From positions 62,001 to 126,000 of the forward strand of contig JAGXJF010003276.1 of NCBI GenBank assembly GCA_019208055.1: a DNA stretch of 64,000 nt, written 5' to 3'. Both the position numbers and the translations under genes were made by a program. Shown here in pieces: positions 57,273 to 64,000 of this stretch (position 1 is its first letter; the number at the start of each line of letters is the position of its first letter). A model generated the notes under the pieces. It worked only from the letters and a program-made list of their open reading frames with translations. It ran no database searches and was not told the DNA's origin. Origin of the DNA: Stipa capillata (Eukaryota; Streptophyta; Magnoliopsida; Poales; Poaceae).

Positions 57273-57520
57273 GAATACTTTTGAATTTGATACTCATTTT
57301 GAATATGTAATCCTTTGAACTATGCATGATTTATGAACCGTATGTTATTAATAATGGCCGAGTATCGAAAAAGAAACCAACCCATGTAAAGGACAAAACC
57401 ACATCGCACATAGTGAAACGAGAGGCCCATGTGCGTTGTGAGACATCATCGCACACGGAAACGAGAGTCACGTGTGCATTGTGAGACACATCACACACGG
57501 GCGCGGCCAGATGACTGTGT
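57273..57520. repeat. CACTA-D internal repeat array between its two genes
   Basis: 57393-57505 holds CGCACA(T/C) ... GTGTGCATTGTGAGACA units in both orientations (CCCATGTGCGTTGTGAGACA and CACGTGTGCATTGTGAGACA). Same position as the array in CACTA-B. No 5' or 3' terminal array of this family is in the window for comparison. Confidence 0.65.
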
Positions 57521-57952
57521 GTGATGCTTTTTGTTCATAATACCACCCCGCGAGTTGATCCGAAATTTCTCCTCGAACGTTTCGTCTTCACGCCACCTCA
57601 CCCTAGTTTCCACTGCTTCCGCCCTCGCCTCCCGAGCGCCACCTTCCCGTCCACGAGCACCTCCTCCCGATCCCCAAGCGCCGCCCCCCCGGTCCCTGAG
57701 CGCCTCCATGACCGCCTCACCGAGCGCCTTGATGACCCACTCTCCAAGCGCCGCCAACCCCTATACGAGTACCGCCTCCACATCCCCGACCACCTCGACG
57801 TCCACGAGCTCCCCTTCCCCGCCATCCACGCTCACCTTTCGGAGTGCCGCCTCCTCGGCCTCCTCACATCTAGTGGCAATTTAGGGCTAAATCTAGGGCA
57901 TTAGGCAGATTGTTGATAGTGTGCTATTTATTTATTCTTTTATTGTGAAGCT
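57521..57952 (+). repeat. CACTA-D C-rich leader of the second gene
   Basis: CCGAGCGCC / CCCCAAGCGCC units encode Ser/Pro/Arg-rich low-complexity sequence in all frames (57590-57860). Equivalent to the leaders in CACTA-B and -C. Confidence 0.55.
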
Positions 57953-59827
57953 ATGACTTCTGGTAATGAATCGGCAGATTATTCAGCGAGAGAGCTCGAT
58001 GAGAACTCATTAGCACAGGCAGAAGGCATCACTGAAACAGAAACCCAAGCACTTGTAAAAAAGGAAAGAGGAAATAGGAAACCAAGCAAGAAGACGAAAG
58101 GAGTATGGCAAGTGGAGGCAATCAATGGAGCTATTGGGGCTCCTACCGAACCAGAAAGAACGGAGAAGAAGTTCTGAACCATGTGCGGTGTAGTGGTAAG
58201 GGAAAGAGTCCCCATTGACCTGGAGGATTAGACGAAGGTTAGTAAGGAGAAGCGCGAGGACATAGTGTTCGAGATAATGTCACACTTCAGGGTGCCGTCG
58301 CAATGGAAAAGGTAGGTGGTAGAATGTGCCCTCTCCATGGCGAAGGATGCTTTTCACAATTTTAAGGATGTGTTGCACAAAAATTTTATGAAGGAGAATA
58401 AGGATCCCTTGCCAAAGTATCCACACATTAAGCCTGAGAAGTGGGCTAGATTTGTGAAGATTTGGTGATCGCTGGATTTCCTAGCTAGGAGTGAGGTAGG
58501 CAAGGCTCTAATCGCGAAGAAGAAGCACTCCCATAGAATGGGGGTCAAAGGATACTACGGGAAGCAGAAGATTTGGGAGAAGGAGGATGAAAACGCATGA
58601 CTTTGGGGGCTTGAACCGCCTGTTGTTGACGTTGCGGGAGATCGGAAAAGAGACTTCCTGAGAGCGAGGTCTACAACCGATTCCTTGGTTCAGGTTGTGT
58701 TGCCTAACCCAGCAGACCAGGAAGTGTACTAATCCATGGTAAGAGCAACTACCTCATTTAGTAGTCGATCTGTAGTTACCATATCATATGACTTGCGTAC
58801 TAATTATGGGTTGTTATTTGTAGAAAGAGTTGAGTGTCCAGGCTTTGCAGGCCTCGTTCCAGCCCTAAGGGTCTAATGACATTCTCACAGCCGCCTTGGG
58901 AACCAAGGAGCCCACGTGTCGTTCTAGGGCGATAGGGAACAATGTCAGCCATAGGAAGGCCTTCCCATAGGACCCCGAGGAGATGCATGTGAGGAAAAGG
59001 GCAAGAACGGAGTAGAAAAAGGAGCAGATCAAACAAGAGCTACTCACCCCAGTTTGCCGGCATGATGGTGGAAAGGCTGGAGAAAGAAAGAGCTGTGTGG
59101 AAGGAGAAGTACAGAGCACAAGCGCTGGAAGCTCCTGCACAGCTCCCGAAGGGGGTGAAGGCCTTCTTGACACAGCCAGGTCTCCTATCGATGACATCAC
59201 AAGGCCGACGAAGTGCAAGCTACAAGTGCCAACAATACACATGGCTTTTCACCTGGTGGCAGTGCACGGGATGGTTCATCCACCAGCTGAGGGATCTACG
59301 ATCCACGATGTACCAATACAACCAGGGTTTGCTAGGTGCATCGTTGATAAAGTAGAGCCTCCCGCTCTTTCATGTAAGCGAGGATGCGGAACACCAGACC
59401 TTGGGACACGCGGAGTTGTCATTCGTTCAGTGGCCGAAGAAGGACACACAGCTTCAGTAGTTCACATCGCCACCGCCTATTGCTTCGCCGCCATTGGGAG
59501 TAGCATCTGAACTGCTCTTCTCAGTACAGGTCCTCTTGAGCACGTGGTCTGAGCCGCCATCGAATCCACCAGCTGAAGACTCACCCAAGCCAGCGCTCGT
59601 GCTTCCGACCACCCAATTGTTGACTTACCACCACCGTTCCCCTATTAATACTAAGAGTACGAGAGGGCCGCCAAAAGGCAAGGGTAAGAGCAAGGCCAAG
59701 GCCAAGCCCAAGGCCAAGGGCAAGGGTGGGAGATGGGGTTAAGCGACGAAGAATTCGACTGAATGTTCCCCCCAGCGGAGCAAGCACACAAGTACAAGAA
59801 AAGAGAGTCATTGCTACTCCCCCAAGA
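57953..59827 (+). pseudogene. CACTA-D second gene, Transposase_24-like, interrupted by CACTA-E
   Basis: ATG at 57953 opens 74 codons (MTSGNESADYSARELDENSL). Degenerate sequence then carries FMKENKDPLPKYPHIKPEKW (about 58386-58445), the shared signature HRMGVKGYYGKQKIWEKEDE (about 58531-58590) and RKRDFLRARS. The shared middle module appears near 59215-59360 (MAFHLVAVHGMVHPP; IHDVPIQPGFARCIVDKVEP). Close to the junction it reads FPPAEQAHKYKKRESLLLPQ. Stops at 58175, 58230, 58466 and 58598 disrupt it. The Ulp1 part is missing because CACTA-E is inserted. Confidence 0.72.
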
Positions 59828-60112
59828 CACTACTGCAGAAAGGCCAACCAGTGACGGGCCAAAACTGCCCATTAGTGATGAGCGGGCCAGCCCGTCACTG
59901 GTAATACACCACTGGTAAGTGGTTACCAGTGACGGGCTGCTGGCTCGTCACTAGTGGTTGGTTATCAGTGGCGGGCTCAGATATCCGCCCGTCACTGCTA
60001 TAAACCTTAGCAGTGATGTTCTGTGAGAGACACCCGTCACTGATGAGCTCCACAGCAGTGACGCTCACTCACTCTAGGCTGCACGTCACTGGTACTTGGA
60101 CCAGGCCCTATT
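59828..60112. repeat. CACTA-E TIR and subterminal array
   Basis: CACTACTGCAGAAA (59828-59841), then repeats of CAGTGACGGGC and its complement GCCCGTCACTG with variants in both orientations to about 60100. Confidence 0.9.
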
Positions 60113-60399
60113 TATAATTAATTGTATTTATATGTACAATCAGCAATTAATAATTCATGATTATATTTATATCTACAATCAGCAATTAATATTCAGATCA
60201 GCACACATATATCACTGTATATATCCATGCAACTTGAAACCACAAACATAATATATATGTAGATGTCTCAAACCGAGTACGAAAATAACAAGTGCGAAGA
60301 TGTAAATATGTCCACAAGCGTATAAAGTAGACCAGTTTGGGAATACACGACCACAAACACAATACATATGCAATATTTTTCCTCCTGTAGGGCCTATCT
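60113..60399. other. AT-rich 3' region of CACTA-E
   Basis: Contains direct repeats CAATCAGCAATTAAT (60138 and 60175) and CACAAACA(T/C)AATA(T/C)ATATG (60240 and 60352). Likely 3' UTR of the second gene. Confidence 0.5.
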
Positions 60400-60947
60400 T
60401 CACGCATTTCTCCCTCCTCTAGGGCCTAGCTGCATGTAGGCGAGTGCGTCTTCTTCGGTCGGGATTTGGCGAACTCGCTGCTCTGAGCGAGCGGCATGTT
60501 CCTCCCTCGGGTCATTGCCGGCGTAGAAAAGCCCGGTATCTGAGACGACATCCTTGTTGATGATATTCGCAAACGCATTCTGGAGGCGTGCAAACTCTTG
60601 CTTCCAGTCGTACGGCCTGTGCTCGAGGTTATTACTCCACTTGCGTAAGTCGTCAGGTTTGCAAAACGTGTTTCGCGCCCGTATAAAGTCGTCCATGTGG
60701 GAGCAGACGTAGTAGCCACATGTCACACTATTCTCCAGCTGCTGTCTGCAATAGAAATCAGTCACGTGTTTGAAGCATGGACCACCACTTCTTTTTACCA
60801 TAGTTCCTCCCATGTGTGCAAAGTCGAAGAGAGCATCATCTAGAACTTTCTTGAGTAGGGTGTAGTTTTTTCTTCACCCTTTTCATGGAATCATAGTAAT
60901 AAGCCTTGCTTTCCTTCGGCACTAGCACTAAGAGGATCCAGTGGTCG
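60400..60947 (-). pseudogene. CACTA-E Ulp1-like protease exon, one frameshift
   Basis: Minus strand. The acceptor (tttgcgcag) precedes 60947, and the exon reads DHWILLVLVPKESKAYYYDS, with catalytic His and Asp. A run of six A (complement of 60864-60874) shifts the frame by one. The next frame gives DDALFDFAHMGGTMVKR, then YCRQQLENSVTCGYYVCSHM with Gln and catalytic Cys. It ends at a TAG at 60400. Apart from the A-run the triad is intact. The phase-2 intron before it splits the codon two residues ahead of the His, as in CACTA-B and -C, while the intron before the Cys seen in A, B and C is absent. Confidence 0.85.
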
Positions 60948-61047
60948 CTGCGCAAACATGTGAACAAACTAATATTAACCCACGAAGTTGGCTAGGTGCA
61001 CAAGCAAAAGAGAAATTTATAAAAGCACAGAGTAGAGAAGGACTTAC

Positions 61048-63795
61048 AATGGATTATAGGGCACGAGTAGGTATTGCTTGCCCTTATGCGCTACCAGCGC
61101 ACTCACGAGGTATTCTTTCATAATCTCTCTACCTTGTTGGGAGCGAACGTTGTTCTCGTGCATGTGATACGGATCTGCTATTCCAACATCGAGAATCTTC
61201 AGGCGTCTGGTCTCTCTGGCTTGGTGCAGCGCCCATAGCCTGACGAAGGATACTTCGAGCCGATAAAGGTTGAACAGGGCGAAGATCTCCGCAAAGTCCA
61301 GATAGAACTTGTCCACGGGATACTGCTCGACGAAATGGAAACCCTCTGGCACCTTCGCCGTGTAATATGAGACATTACTTTCATTAGGTCCTAATTCCAG
61401 CTGTCGAATGTTCTCATGCAGAATCTTCAGTTCATTCGGGAGGACGTCGAACTCATCCCTTGGTACCATGGGGTGACCCGGGACATGATAGGCCCGCCAT
61501 TGACGACCCGTTGCTCGCTGTCCTGATTGGGAAGATGCTGGGTAGGTTAAGAATTTTTTCAACCTCACCTCACCCTGTCTATCGTAAGTACCGGTGCTTG
61601 CATGTGTCTTCTTCGCCCCTTTTTTCCTTGTACGCTGCGGATCCAGAGATACGGCCCTTTGACTGGCCATCGCTTCTTTGGCTGCGCCCATGAGTGTTTT
61701 AGGAGTCAACTTCGTCTGGGCTTGCTCGTCATGCTGTGGCTGGGGTGGTGGCGTATCTACAAATTGGTGTGCCTCTTTGTCACGAGGCATGCCATGCTCC
61801 GCGCCCTCATCGGCGTCCTCCATCTCCAGATCCCTATACGATAGAGGTGCGCAAAGACCCAAAGGAGATGGTCTTACTGATGGACTCTGGGTGTGGCTCG
61901 GCGACGGTGTTGGACGATTGGAGGTCTCAACCAACTTTATCGCGTCCTTCGGCCACCTAAGAAAAAAACCCTTGCAGGCTCCTAGTTTTTCGTATCCCTC
62001 TTCAGGGGGGTCATTCAAAACCAAGTCCTCAAAGTTGCCGACCACCTTAGTCAACTCCACCCTCGCCAAGTTAGGTGGTAAATCCACACAGTGCATCTTG
62101 TTCTCCAGCGTTATTGGGTGGACTCGACCGTATGCGACCGTCACCATCGAGCCGAGCACTTGGGTCTGGAGATGGCACGGAGTTATTACCTGCGAAACAT
62201 ATATACAGGTGGATGCGTCGTCGATGTTAGAGTCCAAACAACGAAATCTAGACGACACCGTTTATGATTTATTGAGCCGACGACGCTTACCGTTAGGCCG
62301 TCGATTGAATTTGACGACCCGGGGCCAATGCCCGAGACAGAGGGGCTACTACTCCTTGCAGCAGTGAAGGGTGGCGGCTGGGTATCCAGATTATAGGGCG
62401 GCGGCTGCGTACAAGGATGCATGGGTGGACGTTGTAGTTGCTCATATATAGGCCCTAACATACGTTTCATCACCGCCTCCACTCGCGCATCGAATTCTTT
62501 ATCTTGCTTGGCTTTCCTCCTCTCGCGGGCAACCTCGCGGGTTTGGGGACAATAATCAGCACATCGAGCCCCATACCCGACACCCATCACGCGGCCACGA
62601 GTCTCCGGCTTCCCGAGAGCCTTGTTGATAGGGTCTTGCCACCTATCGCTATCGACAGAGCCCTGGGAGCTCTCAGGTTGCTGGCTTAGCTTTTTCTGCA
62701 AGTAACATGAACCGTTTAGAAACGTACCTTTTCAGAAATTAATCTACGTAGGATAAATAAAGTAAAATGGGTTCAGAGGTTACCAGTTCTTCGTGCACGT
62801 CCTTCATTTTCTCGTGTGTGAAGATCGGTTCTCCCGTCACTGGGTCAAATTTTGCGCGGGCCCTCACAAAATCCTTTTCGCGCCCTGGCTGGATGTCCGA
62901 GAAAGGGGGTTCTTTCCCAGCCGCAATCAACTTTGCGTCCTCCTTATCCCATTTTGGCTTCTTCCCTTGGTAACCACGGCTGCCGAGTCTGTGGTCACCC
63001 ACTTCTTCCCCCGCATGTCCTTCCCCCACTCACTCAACTTCTTGAATTCATCGCCCGAGCGAGTTTGAATGAACTCGGTCCAGTCCGCCTCATATATCGT
63101 AGGCCATAGCAGATTTATCACGGTCTCAAAATCTTTATCCTTCATTTTATTGGCACGGTACTGCCAGGTATTTAAGGATTTGGTCATCATGCTCAGGGCT
63201 TTCGTTGCGACTTTATTTTTGTCGGCCTCCGGGACGGAATACCTGCTGAATAGCCTGTCCAAGAGGAGGGTTTGAAGATGCTCGGTTTCTTTTGTCCTTA
63301 TATCGGGGGTTGTGATCTTCACGGTTTCACGCAGGATGCAGCCTACGGCATTTGAGTACCCCTGTGCAGCTTTTATTGGACTAGTAGGTTTATCCAAACC
63401 GTCGACTCGAGTGATTACGAACGTGTCGGTACTCAGCTTGTTTGGTTTCCTAGGCGCGAGCCGCCTTTTTCGCTTAGCTGGTGGAGCCCCGTCCGCCTGT
63501 TCTTCTTCAAAACCGGTCTCGTATTCACGGCCGGTCCCTTCGTCATGATCGGTCGCATCTTCAGCACCGCCGGACTCTTTTGCATGTCCAGACTCTTCAT
63601 CCGACTCATCGTGGGACGAATCGTACTTGTTGTGATCCTCGGCAGCAGGGGCGTCGACGATGGCGGCCCCCTGAGAGATTTGTTCGAGGGCCAGATCCCG
63701 GGGAGCTTCCACACGCCCCTCAATATCTCGGGATGATGGCGGGGCATCCGTTGGTGTCCTCGACGAAGAGGGGTACTTGTGGCAATTTTCGAACT
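61048..63795 (-). pseudogene. CACTA-E second gene, Transposase_24-like plus middle module, nearly intact
   Basis: Minus-strand exons: about 63795-62784, 62695-~62310 and ~62190-61048, then the Ulp1 exon from 60947. The first exon has an acidic N-terminus and PPAKRKRRLAPRKPNK, then the Transposase_24-like core (WQYRANKMKDKDFETVINLL) and, after an apparent one-base frame change near 63000, HRLGSRGYQGKKPKWDKED. The second exon carries INKALGKPETRGRVMGVGYG. The third carries LGSMVTVAYGRVHPITLENK and DAIKLVETSN, and ends LVPYNP before a phase-2 donor. Splice sites gtaacc/tgcag, gtaagc/cgcag and gtaagt/gcgcag fit. Role inferred: nuclear accessory transposition protein fused to a Ulp1-type protease. 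More N-terminal exons may lie beyond 63800. Confidence 0.8.
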
Positions 63796-64000
63796 ACGGT
63801 GGAACTTGTTAAACAAAAAAATTGAGTCAAAACTAAAAAGGCTAAAAAAGCATATAATTGAGCATGACAAATAACAACAATAACACGAATATGCCATACA
63901 TATAATGAAAATTCAAAATTTCGGCATGACCTTGGCTAAAATTAACTAAAATTGAGTGTCGAACGTTGACAAAACGTTGACGAAGCAACATTTTGACAAA

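Larger units (their letters stand above)
54585..59827 (+). mobile_element. CACTA-D, 5'-truncated CACTA transposon interrupted by CACTA-E
   Basis: TNP2 gene (54585-57272), internal repeat array (57393-57505), C-rich leader, then a second gene (57953 on) that is cut at 59827 by the TIR of CACTA-E. Its remaining 3' part should lie beyond the other end of CACTA-E, outside the window. Confidence 0.82.
59828..64000 (-). mobile_element. CACTA-E, least-decayed CACTA element, 3' part, inserted into CACTA-D
   Basis: Terminus CACTACTGCAGAAAGG at 59828. A subterminal array (59842-60112) is followed by a minus-strand second gene with Ulp1 domain (60400-63795). The element continues past the window; its TNP2 gene should lie to the right. 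AGA (59825-59827) is the potential target site. Its position inside the CACTA-D coding region and its nearly open frames make it the youngest of the five. Confidence 0.88.

Noticed and set aside
61460..62367. Plus-strand frames up to 229 codons opposite the CACTA-E second gene
   Set aside because: Shadow frames; the minus-strand frames have splice sites and shared CACTA motifs.
1..64000. tRNA, rRNA, microRNA hairpin or organelle insertion
   Set aside because: None recognised by eye on either strand; a dedicated covariance-model search would be needed to exclude small RNAs.

Overview
The window reads as a transposon-dense intergenic stretch of a grass (Poaceae) nuclear genome. The reasons are spliced genes with GT-AG introns, a GC-rich GT61 gene of the grass type, nested LTR retrotransposons, LINE, CACTA, hAT and Stowaway elements, and no bacterial-type operons. 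The species cannot be fixed from the sequence; a panicoid or other large-genome grass is an inference.

Only two host genes are well supported. Both are GT61 glycosyltransferases (xylan arabinosyl/xylosyl-transferase clade, Golgi type II membrane proteins). The first is on + at 9805-11667 (3 exons, 489 codons, very GC-rich). The second is on - at 44823-47610 (6 exons, 573 codons, ordinary GC). They are convergent and separated by about 33 kb of transposons. In both, short phase-1 exons encode the membrane anchor and acidic stem, and one long last exon encodes the whole catalytic domain.

Layout: 1-1606 is the 3' end of CACTA-A, inserted into the 5' LTR of a Copia element (1607-7917). 8336-8978 is a foldback element. 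9805-11667 is GT61 gene 1, with a 727-bp hAT element (exact 8-bp target duplication) just downstream. 13600-13862 is a Stowaway MITE. 14452-16528 is a MITE split by a 1.76-kb solo LTR with exact 5-bp duplication. 18862-21280 is an L1-type LINE on - with an in-frame duplication of its RT active-site block. 23233-32165 is CACTA-B, 33177-38165 is CACTA-C, 38314-40435 is a gypsy-like LTR on -, and 40436-42060 is a second Copia fragment. GT61 gene 2 follows. 50.2-52.3 kb holds small MITEs, including a 101-bp miniature CACTA. 53.4-53.85 kb is a gypsy protease relic. 54.6-59.8 kb is CACTA-D, into which CACTA-E (59828 to the window end, - strand) is inserted.

The dominant theme is a family of large CACTA elements with one shared plan: a TNP2 transposase gene, an internal block of subterminal-type repeats, a low-complexity leader, then a second gene carrying a Transposase_24-like region, a middle module and a C-terminal Ulp1-like cysteine-protease (C48) domain, then a 3' repeat array and the TIR. 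Four independent Ulp1 domains are visible, in different states of catalytic decay and with different intron content. CACTA-E is the least damaged. No wholly new biological system is evident. The most unusual signals are the internal repeat arrays between the two CACTA genes, the mosaic intron pattern around the Ulp1 catalytic residues, the in-frame RT duplication, and the acidic antisense ORF next to CACTA-C.
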